Shown here: positions 17,001 through 24,994 of the stretch, piece after piece | Numbering within the stretch: position 1 is the stretch's first letter | Layout of the letters: each line of letters starts with the position of its first letter | Assembly (NCBI GenBank): GCA_018004935.1 | Contig: JAGNBF010000004.1 | Coordinates: 96,971 to 154,051 of the forward strand | Direction of reading: 5' to 3' | DNA: 57,081 bases | DNA from: Chloroflexota bacterium | Lineage (GTDB): Bacteria > Chloroflexota > Anaerolineae > Promineifilales > Promineifilaceae | Translations under genes and position numbers: made by a program | Notes under the pieces: model-generated | What the model was told of the DNA's origin: nothing | Database searches by the model: none | What the model saw: only the letters and a program-made list of their open reading frames with translations

Positions 17001-17888
17001 CTCACCTCTTGCGGCACCCCCGATGCCTTTGGCTACGCCTGTATTGATTCCAACACCACCGGCGGCCCCACCTACAACTGGGTAGACATCAGCACCACCG
17101 GCACAAGTTTGGGGCTAGACGGAGCCAACGATTATTACGGTATGCTCGAACTACCCTTCGCCTTCAACTACTACGGCACAACCTACGACGAAATCGCCAT
17201 CAGCTCCTACGGCCAGATTTACTTTGAAGATCGCCCCGCTGACCCCGATTTCGGCGGGAACCAGCCCATTCCCAGCACGATCAGCGGCAATGGGGTGCAG
17301 ACATACATCGCCCCATATTGGGGGAACCTGAACTACGACCTGTTCAACAACCCCCAATCCTTCTACGAGGTGCAGGGTATCGCCCCCCACCGGCGGCTAA
17401 TCATTCAGTGGAACAACATCACCGCCAATTGGGCCAACGCCATCACCTTCCAGGTCATTCTGTTTGAGGATTCGGGCAACATCCTGATGCAGTACCAGAC
17501 CCTCAACAGTGATACGGGCGACCAGGCGACAATAGGTATTCAGGGTAATGAGACGACAGGGCTGGAATATGGTTACAACGAACCGGTGCTTGCCGACAAT
17601 CTGGCGGTCTGTTTTGTCCACCCCGGTTCGACCAACTACACCTGTGCGCTGGATGTCCCGGATGCCAGTTGGTTGACAGAGACGCCGGGATCGGGCGTCG
17701 CGGCCGCGAACAGCCAGGTCACGATCAGCGTTGTTTTTGACGCCACCGGCCTCACCCTGGGTGATTACCAGGCCGAAATCTACCTCGGCGGCCCGGACAA
17801 CCCGCCCTACGTGATCCCGATCACCCTGCATGTGGTAGACGAGTTACCCCCTACCCTGTTGTATCTGCCGATTATCCATCGTCATTAA
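14028..17888 (+). CDS. Large secreted surface protein with duplicated propeller/anchor modules
   Basis: This 1286-residue protein has a Sec signal (RPILFLIALLTGLALTLFL, cleavage near FAA-W). It consists of two tandem modules plus a C-terminal domain. Each module contains YncE-like propeller strands (for example FDGSGTLYGEDLWTQELVTI and VDDSGHLYGIDIDNNTLVQI), an Ig-like sheet with DIVLNTHPLYQTGSYAGFI or DLVFDTRSIYRTGDYTSDLI, a conserved CATCG motif, and a carboxypeptidase-regulatory-like fold (YSATVPAGSYTLVASAPGY; YDLTVRPGSYTIQVERAGY). The C-terminal domain resembles choice-of-anchor/lectin-like folds (SSYGQIYFEDRP). The protein ends LLYLPIIHRH, close to the YLPLI tails I know from many Chloroflexota exported proteins. 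The likely role is cell-surface binding or adhesion. The ribosome site is GTAGGAG. Confidence 0.85.
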   Translation: MRNNRPILFLIALLTGLALTLFLTTTGISFAAWDTGFDPNASLTYNPTSLNETITLGGVVTHTLTLQASGADPATVTLQPYTTLLDRVYGVYATATDPRLARFQRNNPGTLSDMGLFANGSVGGDFAGDDFSQVYAIANNDPFNSTDDTLVAIDTTTGITTTLGPLGDPTGFESFGAMSYDPVTQQMYAVSSYVDFFGTGGNTLYTVDLTTGAAAAIGTLTSPVPRQVDAISFDGSGTLYGEDLWTQELVTIDVDALTINTVAATDVWPEFNSGMDWDPATNQMYLSIWRTAEGGELRTIDLTTGQTTLVGGLGTTVPGTPLEIGFTWIAFASAEAPWLSITPDQVTVPANGSANVDIVLNTHPLYQTGSYAGFIAFNGLFDNNVPSMPITMQVNCATCGVLQGSFTDAWTSLPLEAQLHITSNAGMDIHLPRQASYSATVPAGSYTLVASAPGYLDETSGAVVTNGGTTTQNLALTPKAGLLAVNAAAINVTTPIGPIITRTLTVSNTGTIPLTFTVRLDNLDVPVAMQNATLSAIQGEAVRSPEDVVPILAYGINHPGTVGGELAWFNLSNPGTLLSANLFHDHGSLGGGDFWGDDFTTLYGFEESRLIALDTATGAKQYVGALPLISTYSAYDGMAYDATTGTMYLAYDYDCFTTPYVLYTVDVTTAAATAVGDITGSIGCLGDIAVDDSGHLYGIDIDNNTLVQIDTTTAAATVIGGVGFDIPTFEQGLAWDSATDQMYLTVVDVSGFPFIQKLYRVNLFTGEAIYLNDIGTVTPGVGLGYVAGLGLQAEVIEWAQFPTEMMTIPAGASATLDLVFDTRSIYRTGDYTSDLIFEGTFINPVNDVPVALHLSCATCGTLTGAITADGNGDPLPANLHITGPGGFAVNLSGKASYDLTVRPGSYTIQVERAGYASESATVQVAAAGTTTANFALTAEIPVIILNPATMEQYILPGTVVTRTFQISNTGLGNLPFTIRDEDLDAAATPPALTSCGTPDAFGYACIDSNTTGGPTYNWVDISTTGTSLGLDGANDYYGMLELPFAFNYYGTTYDEIAISSYGQIYFEDRPADPDFGGNQPIPSTISGNGVQTYIAPYWGNLNYDLFNNPQSFYEVQGIAPHRRLIIQWNNITANWANAITFQVILFEDSGNILMQYQTLNSDTGDQATIGIQGNETTGLEYGYNEPVLADNLAVCFVHPGSTNYTCALDVPDASWLTETPGSGVAAANSQVTISVVFDATGLTLGDYQAEIYLGGPDNPPYVIPITLHVVDELPPTLLYLPIIHRH

Positions 17889-17892
17889 TACC

Positions 17893-18608
17893 TCAGGGTT
17901 CGTAAAAATATAACTTCCCGCTTTAGACCTGACAGGTTTCCGAAAACCTGTCAGGTCTTGACGGAACTTAATCTTTTACAGGCCATCACAAGTTCATAGG
18001 ACTTGGGAATTTCGAGGGGTACGGGCAACCCTTGTGGTTGCCCCACACTGGGCAGGCACAAGGCCAGCCCCCTACAGTAGGTACTCGTTCTACGCTCTGC
18101 GTGGAACGCTCCCTACGACGCTCTGCGTCGCGTATCACAGATAAGGGTAGAGACGCAAAATTTTGCGTCTCTACGTCTTTGGGGCATGTAAGACCTGGCG
18201 CGACTGAGAACGCACAGCCTGGAAAGGCTGTGCTACATCCACCAACAGCGGCTTTTTTTGATAGTGCCGCCTTTAGGGTCTGTAAAAGATTAAGTTCTGT
18301 CAAGACCTGACAGGTTTTCGGAAACCTGTCAGGTCTAAACCGGGAAGTTATATTTTTACGAACCCTTAGGGCCTGAGCAATCGTCCGAAAATAATCTGGG
18401 TGGCCCGGTCACAGCAAATCGCTAAATTAATTGCCAGCAATTCTCAGTTTGAACGATAACCGTTCCGTTAATACGCCCGGCGGTCAAACCGCCGGGCTAA
18501 AAATTAAGACAGCAGGCCAACGGCCTTCGTGACCATAGCCCGGCCCGTTTTACGGCCGGACGGTCTCGACATTTTTAGATGTTCAGGCAAATGGAGAATG
18601 GCTGAAAG
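17893..18608. repeat. Gene-free repeat block bounded by inverted family B copies
   Basis: Family B long copies at about 17893-17985 and 18276-18368 face each other (CAGGGTTCGTAAAAATATAA on the left, its complement on the right), enclosing about 290 bp. The interior has a partial family A copy (17999-18075) and CTCTGCGT-rich short repeats (18085-18135). Beyond lie a degenerate family C copy (about 18390-18425) and a hairpin at 18475-18497 (GCCCGGCGG / CCGCCGGGC). I see no gene. The facing B copies give the stretch the look of a composite non-autonomous element. Confidence 0.75.
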
Positions 18609-20738
18609 TTATGAAGGAAAGGGCAGGGTGAAGTAGAAAATACTCCCCTGCTCTGGCTCACTTTCTACCCAGATTTTGCCGCCGTGGGCTTCTACAACCA
18701 GGCGGCAAAAGGTCAATCCCAGGCCTGTACCCTTGCGGATGGGTTGGCCGCTCTGATTGGTGACCTGGACAAATTTGTCGAATATGCGACTTTGGAAGGC
18801 GAGGGGGACGCCTTCACCATCATCGGCGACACTGATAAGGATTTGCCCGGGCTGGCGGTGGGCCATCAGGGTAATGTGACCACCGGAGTGAGTGTATTTC
18901 AGCGCGTTACCGATCAGGTTATCTAAAACTCGCTCCAGCAAAGCGATATCAGTGGAGATGATAGGCAGTCGCCCATTGGCCTGGACAGCGATTCTTTTGT
19001 TGTCAGACTCGACAAGGGGGGTATATGCGGCCGCGCGGTTTTGCAGTAACTCCATAATATCGGTAGGGGTGTAATGTGGTTGTAACCGGCCTGCTTCCAG
19101 GCGTGTCACATCCAACAGGTCATTGATCATCGTGACCAAACGGTCGGCGGCGACCCGTGCACTGTTTAAAAAACGATGTCGGGACTCTAATCGCTCGGGT
19201 TCATTACCCACCTTTTGCAACCAATCCAACCCCATGATGACTGTTGTCAGGGGGTTTCGCAAATCATGCACAATCATATTCGTCAGTTCATCACGGGCTA
19301 GTTCGGCGGCGTGCAGGTGCGTATTCGCCTCAGCCAGTTCGTTGGTGCGGTTACTGATAACCTGATCGGCCCGACGAATGATGATCAATGAGGAGAGGAA
19401 GAGTAATCCCATCGAAGCCATGCCGATGAAAAGCCCTTGTAATCGGGCACGGGTGACGGTGGGATTGAGTTCGGGGACAGGTTGTTGCAGGAGTAAAACA
19501 CCTACCGGATCCGTCAACCCCTCAACCAGGAGAGGTACGTAGGTACGCAAATGCGGTCCGGGGGTCAGGGTGTGTTCGGTGTGGGTTTCCTCATCGGCAA
19601 AATTGATGACGGCGACATCTGCCTGCCCCACCAAGGCCTGATTGATGAGATCCGCTTCTGCGGGGGTGAGGGGCATGGAGCGGTTTTCTAGCAGGGATTG
19701 ACCGTCGCCATCATAAATATTGACGTATTCTACGGTGAGGCCAGTTAATTGTTGCCAGATGATCTGGTTAAGATCAACAGCGCCGTCTGCGGCCGCACGC
19801 AAACTCTCTTCCGTTACTGGCTCTGGTAAATCATGGATGACCGCCATTGCCAGATTTTCCCCAGATTGTCGCACTTGAGCTTCGAGTGAACGTACCAACT
19901 CTCGTTCCACAAATTGGGAAAACAGGTGCGAGGCCAGGAGAGCTACCGCCGCTGTGATAATAAGGCTGGTCAGGGCAAAATAGGGTGTAAGCCGGAACTG
20001 GCGTAGATTTTCATAACGTTGCACCATCACCCAAGTAGCCAGGAAGACTCCCAACAACAGTTCAATGTGGTACAGCCACCAGGAGATATGCCACAGCGTA
20101 AACAGGTGCAGGCTCAACGTGCCATAAAGTTGCCAGGCGGCAATTAACGTCATCACCCCATCCAAGGGTTCGCTCTGTTGCCACCACCGGCGACCTAACC
20201 GAATGAGCGCCATAGCCCAGGCCATGAGGGTCGAAATAAAGGCCAGGCGAAAATGGAATGGTGAGACATTTTCATCTATGGCGGTGAGCCAGTGGGGCAC
20301 GAAAATAACAATGAGAATAAAAAGCGTGATGCCACCGAAGAGGAATCTGTTCAGCCAGCGAACTTGCGGGGGATCAGGATCGAAAGAGGCGGCTAGAAAA
20401 ATAAGGCCGCCGACAAAGAGGGTGAGCCAGGAAGCCCAACGAATGCCCGGATTGTTGGTAAAAATGATGGCTCCTGGGGTCAGGACGCCATGAATGAAGA
20501 AGATACTACCCATGGCGGCAAAGGCGGTGGGAAGAAGGCGAAAACGGGGCAACCCCTGTTGATGGATGGTATTAACGATAAAAAGGGAAGTGACCGCGGC
20601 CGCGAAGGTGAAAAAAGTGACAATATAAAAATGGAACAATGGCTGATGGATCGCTACGTCCAGTTCCGGGAACAAGGCTAATATTGCCAAAAAAATGGCT
20701 GGTCCCACCAGACTCACAATAATCAGAATTCGTCTCAT
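18609..20738 (-). CDS. Membrane sensor histidine kinase
   Basis: This 709-residue kinase has an N-terminal set of about seven membrane helices (residues 1-245). A further helix (LTSLIITAAVALLASHLF), an extracytoplasmic sensor region of about 140 residues, and a last helix (GLFIGMASMGLLFLSSLIII) follow. The transmitter has a HisKA box MIVHDLRNPLTTVIMGL with His491, N-box LDNLIGNALKYT, G1 VADDGEGVP, G2 GTGLGLTFCRLVVEAHGGKI. All catalytic motifs are intact. It presumably phosphorylates a regulator in response to an external or membrane signal. No partner is adjacent; the nearest regulator gene is the OmpR-type one at 24.1 kb. A Y.NIYDGDGQSLLEN strand suggests a dCache-like sensor. Confidence 0.93.
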   Translation of the reverse strand: MRRILIIVSLVGPAIFLAILALFPELDVAIHQPLFHFYIVTFFTFAAAVTSLFIVNTIHQQGLPRFRLLPTAFAAMGSIFFIHGVLTPGAIIFTNNPGIRWASWLTLFVGGLIFLAASFDPDPPQVRWLNRFLFGGITLFILIVIFVPHWLTAIDENVSPFHFRLAFISTLMAWAMALIRLGRRWWQQSEPLDGVMTLIAAWQLYGTLSLHLFTLWHISWWLYHIELLLGVFLATWVMVQRYENLRQFRLTPYFALTSLIITAAVALLASHLFSQFVERELVRSLEAQVRQSGENLAMAVIHDLPEPVTEESLRAAADGAVDLNQIIWQQLTGLTVEYVNIYDGDGQSLLENRSMPLTPAEADLINQALVGQADVAVINFADEETHTEHTLTPGPHLRTYVPLLVEGLTDPVGVLLLQQPVPELNPTVTRARLQGLFIGMASMGLLFLSSLIIIRRADQVISNRTNELAEANTHLHAAELARDELTNMIVHDLRNPLTTVIMGLDWLQKVGNEPERLESRHRFLNSARVAADRLVTMINDLLDVTRLEAGRLQPHYTPTDIMELLQNRAAAYTPLVESDNKRIAVQANGRLPIISTDIALLERVLDNLIGNALKYTHSGGHITLMAHRQPGQILISVADDGEGVPLAFQSRIFDKFVQVTNQSGQPIRKGTGLGLTFCRLVVEAHGGKIWVESEPEQGSIFYFTLPFPS

Positions 20739-20782
20739 AAATCTGTGCCTACAATCAGTACATTAAGTGGGGGTCTAAAAAT

Positions 20783-21540
20783 AACCTGGGTAGCGCGGTC
20801 AGGAGACCGGCCACAGCAAACTCAAAAGTTATTTGCAAGCGAACCCTAAGTACAGCGTAAACAAAATATTGACTCTTTAGGAATTCCGGGGGGGGTGACA
20901 CCAGATACACGGGTTGGACTTGCACCTGCCAGTGTGGGGCAACCACAAGGGTTGCCCGTACCCCGCGAAATCTTCCAGAACCAAAATTTTTTTGTAAGGA
21001 TACTGCCCCTCACCCCCGGCCCCTCTTCCATTTCGGGAAAGGGGAGTTGGTTCCCTCTCCCTGGGGAGAGGGTTAGAATGAGGGACTGAATAGTTATACT
21101 TACCACGGTCATAAAATGCCATTTTGTTGGCGGCAACTGCTGAGTAAGCCTGGGCAGAAGACCCATCCCCCTACCCCTTCCCAAAGGGACGGGGGGAAAC
21201 CAATGGTGCGGTTTGGTGGGCGGACGCCCGCCAAACCGCACCAGAAATAGTTCCCCGCCCCTGGGGGCGGGGTTAGGGGTGGGGGCCGCCTCGGACAAAC
21301 CGATCATGAGACCGAGCACAAAAACATGGCCCCATTCCCCTCATGATGATCAAGGGTGTGGCGATTATTAAATGACCTGAACCACTTGAGTTGAGAGTTC
21401 AGAGCCAGAGCCAGAGCCAGAGCTAGAGCTAGAGCGGGAGCTAGAGCGGGAGCTAGAGCTAGAGGGTTTTCCAGAGTAATTTCCTCTCGCTCTCTCCTCT
21501 CGCTCTAAACTCCAGGAACCACCACTCTCTGGGAAAATGT
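20783..21540. repeat. Repeat block: families C, A, D, and an AGAGCY minisatellite (F)
   Basis: The whole interval between the two kinases is repeats. Family C is at 20783-20853, a reversed family A at 20872-20982, a G/C-rich stretch at 21004-21070, and family D at 21150-21290 with stem-loop 21205-21242 (GGTGCGGTTTGGTGGGCGGA then its complement). A minisatellite at about 21405-21466 repeats AGAGCC, AGAGCT and AGCGGG units. The related, non-expanded copy of its frame (family F) is at 44583-44665 in opposite orientation. No gene or clear promoter is visible in about 870 bp. Confidence 0.8.
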
Positions 21541-21605
21541 CAGATTATGCCCTTTGGCAGTATAGAAACCAAAAAGGGGTTGTATACCAATAATCGAGGG
21601 ATTTT

Positions 21606-23915
21606 TCAGGGGTGCAAGTGGCGCGACACCAATTTGAGGAGATCTTCCATTTCAAAAGGTTTGGTTAGATAGGCGGCCCCGAGTGAGTCTAGATGGGAAC
21701 GCGTCGCGTTGTTGACGGTATCACCGGTGGTAAAGACGATGTGGTGGGTCATATCAGGGAAGCGTTGAGTCACCGCGTGATAAAAATCAGTACCGCTCAT
21801 GCCCGGCATTCGTAAATCACATAAGATCAGATTGTAGTGTGTTGCCGACAACCGGGCTAATCCCATCTCGCCATCATGGGCAATGTCTACGTTGTATCCT
21901 TGCCGACGCAGAATGCGGGCAAGAATGAGGCTGATACTCTGCTCGTCATCAATGATAAGGATGGAGTTGGTGCCATTCGCGGCCGCGGACACCGTTTGTC
22001 GTGCCTCTATTTCCGGCTCCGTCGTGGCCCAAGTCAGCAACGGCAATTCTACAATGAAGGTTGCCTCTTTATCTGGCCCATTTTCTACCCAGATGTGACC
22101 CCCGTGTTCTGTAACAATGCCATGACACACCGATAACCCCAAACCAGTGCCTTCGCCAGGCGCTTTGGTGGTAAAAAAGGGGTCAAAGATGCGCCGTTTA
22201 ATGGCGGCGGGAATACCCGGCCCATTATCTTGCACAAAAATACGTATACAAGGTTCACCCACGGCAAAATAGTGGCTAACACCATATTCCGAGGTGATCG
22301 CCAGATGGCCCCCGCCCTGGGCGCTATACATGGCCTGTAGGGCGTTATGAATCAGGTTAACCAACACCTGTTGTAACTGATGGGGATCGGCCATTGTGAG
22401 AGGCAAATCAGATAATTGGAGAAATAGGCTGACATTATGCGTGCGTAATTCATAATCCAGAAGTTCTATCGTGCTTTTGATGACCTGGTTTATCTGAGTG
22501 GGAACGCGCTCCGGCGGCCGCTGACGAGCAAAATCGAGCAAACTACGCACAACATGACCGGCACGGCGTGCCTGAATCTCAATTTGCTCCAGGTCGCGCT
22601 CAATTTCTTCGCTTACCCCCTTTTTTTGTAATAGTTGCGCATACAGAATCGTTGCCGCCAGGGGATTATTTAGCTCATGGGCAACACCTGACAGCAATTC
22701 ACCAATGGCCGCCAGTTTTTCGCTTTGCACCAGCCGATCTTTGGCTTTCTGCAATTGGCCAAGCAATTGTTGTAGTTCATCATTCCGTTTCTGCAATTGG
22801 GCCTGCATTTTTTTCTGTTCGGTAATATCTTGTTTTACGCCCAGGAAATGGGTGATCTGTCCTTGTGTATCCACAATAGGAGAAATGGAGGCCGTCTCCC
22901 AAAACATTTCGCCATTTTTCTTGCGGTTATGAAATTCACCCTGCCATATTTGACCGGCGGTGATGGTTTGCCACATTTGGGTGTAAGCCCCTGAGGGAGT
23001 TTGGCCTGATTGGAGAAAACGAGGGTTTTGCCCCAACACCTCATCCGGGTGATAACCAGTGACATGGGTAAATGTGGAGTTGATATACTCAATGCGGCCG
23101 CGGACATCCGTAATCATAATAGACGCCGGGCTTTGTTCCACCGCCTGTGACAATTGACGTAAAAAAACCTCAGTCCTTTTCTTATTGACCAACCGCCACA
23201 TCGTTTCCATAACCAGCGTCAACTGCCGTACATCATCTTCCGTGTATGGTTCTTCCTTATTCCCTACACCAGCCAGCAGAACTATTTTGCCATTGTCCAC
23301 AAGGGGAATATTCATATGCCGTTTAATGATCACATGACCCACTGGATACCCTTTTTTATGAGGCAACGACAACTCATAATCATTCGTAATGATGGGGCGG
23401 CGTTGCCGTACCGCTTCTCCCCACAGACCTGTATTCGCGACCAGGTATTCTGTTTGTGGTTTAGCAATCTGACACTGAGCCATTACATGCTGCGACCAGG
23501 CGTATAATGACAAGACAGTTTCGTCTTCATTCATAAAATAAATATAACCAATCTGACTATCGGTAATGCGTACACTGGCTTCCAAAGCAAAATCTTTAAG
23601 ACTGTCTTCTGGTTCATTGATCATTTGTGACAGTTGGTACAACGTCTGCAACCGCATCTGGCTTAGTTCCAACAATTTTTGATTAGCCCTAAAGTTTTCT
23701 TCTATTTGTTCATGCCGGACAATTTCCTCTTGCAAATAAGCCTGACTCAGCCCCAGGTCAGTGGGATGAAAGGGAGCATTGTCTACCGTGACTCCAAAAG
23801 GTTGAGGTTCTCGGGGCGCGGCAGGCAATACCCGGTGATTCTCCTCGGTTATGACTACCATATCTGGCCTTGACACCGTCGTTATTTCCGTATCTGTCTC
23901 TTGAACGGATTGCAT
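21606..23915 (-). CDS. Hybrid histidine kinase: GAF-PAS-HisKA-HATPase-REC
   Basis: This soluble 769-residue hybrid kinase has no membrane helix. Domains in order: a helical lead to residue 85, a GAF domain (about 95-245), a PAS/PAC pair (250-370, ending GVKQDITEQKKMQ), a HisKA box GELLSGVAHELNNPLAATIL with His413, N-box around Asn524, G1 QDNGPGIP, G2 GEGTGLGLSVCHGI, then a C-terminal receiver (650-769) with Asp700, TT around 729 and Lys752 all present. A cytosolic signal sensor that can pass phosphate internally is expected. The C-terminal receiver suggests a further phosphotransfer step or feedback control. The two neighbouring kinase/regulator genes have the same orientation. Confidence 0.94.
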   Translation of the reverse strand: MQSVQETDTEITTVSRPDMVVITEENHRVLPAAPREPQPFGVTVDNAPFHPTDLGLSQAYLQEEIVRHEQIEENFRANQKLLELSQMRLQTLYQLSQMINEPEDSLKDFALEASVRITDSQIGYIYFMNEDETVLSLYAWSQHVMAQCQIAKPQTEYLVANTGLWGEAVRQRRPIITNDYELSLPHKKGYPVGHVIIKRHMNIPLVDNGKIVLLAGVGNKEEPYTEDDVRQLTLVMETMWRLVNKKRTEVFLRQLSQAVEQSPASIMITDVRGRIEYINSTFTHVTGYHPDEVLGQNPRFLQSGQTPSGAYTQMWQTITAGQIWQGEFHNRKKNGEMFWETASISPIVDTQGQITHFLGVKQDITEQKKMQAQLQKRNDELQQLLGQLQKAKDRLVQSEKLAAIGELLSGVAHELNNPLAATILYAQLLQKKGVSEEIERDLEQIEIQARRAGHVVRSLLDFARQRPPERVPTQINQVIKSTIELLDYELRTHNVSLFLQLSDLPLTMADPHQLQQVLVNLIHNALQAMYSAQGGGHLAITSEYGVSHYFAVGEPCIRIFVQDNGPGIPAAIKRRIFDPFFTTKAPGEGTGLGLSVCHGIVTEHGGHIWVENGPDKEATFIVELPLLTWATTEPEIEARQTVSAAANGTNSILIIDDEQSISLILARILRRQGYNVDIAHDGEMGLARLSATHYNLILCDLRMPGMSGTDFYHAVTQRFPDMTHHIVFTTGDTVNNATRSHLDSLGAAYLTKPFEMEDLLKLVSRHLHP

Positions 23916-23989
23916 TCCGCTAACTCCTGGTCAGATCCATAACAAAATGGAAGAGACTCATCCGATTTTGTCCAAGACCTGTATAGATA

Positions 23990-24070
23990 CAAAAGTATCT
24001 CCTCAATAAAACGCGGTGCCGTTGGTTGAGCCTATCGAAACCAACGGCCTTCGACAGGCTCAGACCTTGA
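23990..24070. repeat. Family G inverted repeat
   Basis: TTGAGCCTATCGAAACCAAC and TTCGACAGGCTCAGACCTTG face each other around CGGCC, just beyond the OmpR-type regulator's stop. Related copies with the core GCTTGTCGAAG / CTTCGACAAGC occur at 27930, 29325, 47504 and 52045. As a hairpin it could end transcription of the regulator, but no T-run follows. Confidence 0.7.
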
Positions 24071-24075
24071 GAGCC

Positions 24076-24885
24076 TTAGTTGTTACCCTTGGCAGGCAAT
24101 TTGGCTTCCCCAATCCACATATAACCTTTATAGCGCACTGTTTTGATGTAATGAGATTGGGCGGGGTCTGGTTCTAATTTGCGGCGTAAATTATGAATGT
24201 GATATTTGATGATTTCGCGGGCCGCCTCATGTTCACTGTTATAGTTGAGGGCACAACGAACAAGTTGTTGGGGTGTCATTACCTGGGCCGCATTTTTTAT
24301 CAGACAAAGCAGGAGATCAAACTCAGCGGTTGTCAATTCAAGGAGTTGATCGTCACGGGTGACAGTATGATGATAGGTATCTATCACCAAAGGGGCTTTA
24401 TCAGCCAGGCAGGAGTTCGTTTTTGCTGGCGGAGGTGTGGGTTTTGTCTCCAACTGGTTGAGTATCAGCCGCAGTTGGTCTATCTGACTGACAATTTGGC
24501 GTTGCTGTAAGAGTTGGCGCCGATGTGCCAGGCCCGCCTCTACGCGCTGGCGAATGGTGTTTGGCTCGGTTGGTTTAAACAGGTAATCAAAGGCCCCCAG
24601 GCGCAGGGCCTGGATAGCGGTTTCCAGGGAACCATTGGCGGTGAGAATAAGAACAACCATATCCGGATCTTTTTCGCGGACGGCTTGAAATACAGTCAGC
24701 CCATGAATTGGTTCCATGTGTAGGTCTAACAAGATAAGATCATAGGTATTGGTAGCAAGTTTATGAAGCGCTTCGCGGCCGCTAACGGCAACATCAATCG
24801 TATACCCTTCACGCTGTAACGTACGCTCCAGGACAAAACAAACATCGGCTTCATCATCAACCAGTAAAATCTGGGGGGCACTCAT
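24076..24885 (-). CDS. OmpR/PhoB-type response regulator
   Basis: I start at ATG 24885 (269 residues), which puts the receiver at the N-terminus (PQILLVDDEADVCFVLERTL). The 74 codons upstream in the same frame overlap the end of the preceding kinase gene and are not protein-like. The receiver has acidic pair DD, phospho-acceptor Asp54 (LILLDLHM), switch Thr82 and Lys104 (LFKP). A linker with a QQRQIVSQIDQLRLILNQLE coiled segment leads to a winged-helix DNA-binding domain (LTTAEFDLLLCLIKNAAQVM, YHIHNLRRKLEPD, IKTVRYKGYMW). It lies 109 nt after the damaged kinase gene at 24995-27490, its probable partner. Confidence 0.94.
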   Translation of the reverse strand: MSAPQILLVDDEADVCFVLERTLQREGYTIDVAVSGREALHKLATNTYDLILLDLHMEPIHGLTVFQAVREKDPDMVVLILTANGSLETAIQALRLGAFDYLFKPTEPNTIRQRVEAGLAHRRQLLQQRQIVSQIDQLRLILNQLETKPTPPPAKTNSCLADKAPLVIDTYHHTVTRDDQLLELTTAEFDLLLCLIKNAAQVMTPQQLVRCALNYNSEHEAAREIIKYHIHNLRRKLEPDPAQSHYIKTVRYKGYMWIGEAKLPAKGNN

Positions 24886-24994
24886 CTCTTTTTTTTTCCC
24901 TTCGTGCGTGTCTGAGAAAACAACGTCCCAATGCCATCCTGACGCTTCCGTCAAACCTTCAGGGTCTGGACTGAAGCCATTCCAGAGTGATGCG

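Noticed and set aside
21150-21290. Family D hairpins as intrinsic terminators
   Set aside because: Most copies are followed by G/C-rich sequence rather than a T-run, occur in either orientation relative to genes, and are sometimes doubled. A mobile or structural element fits better.
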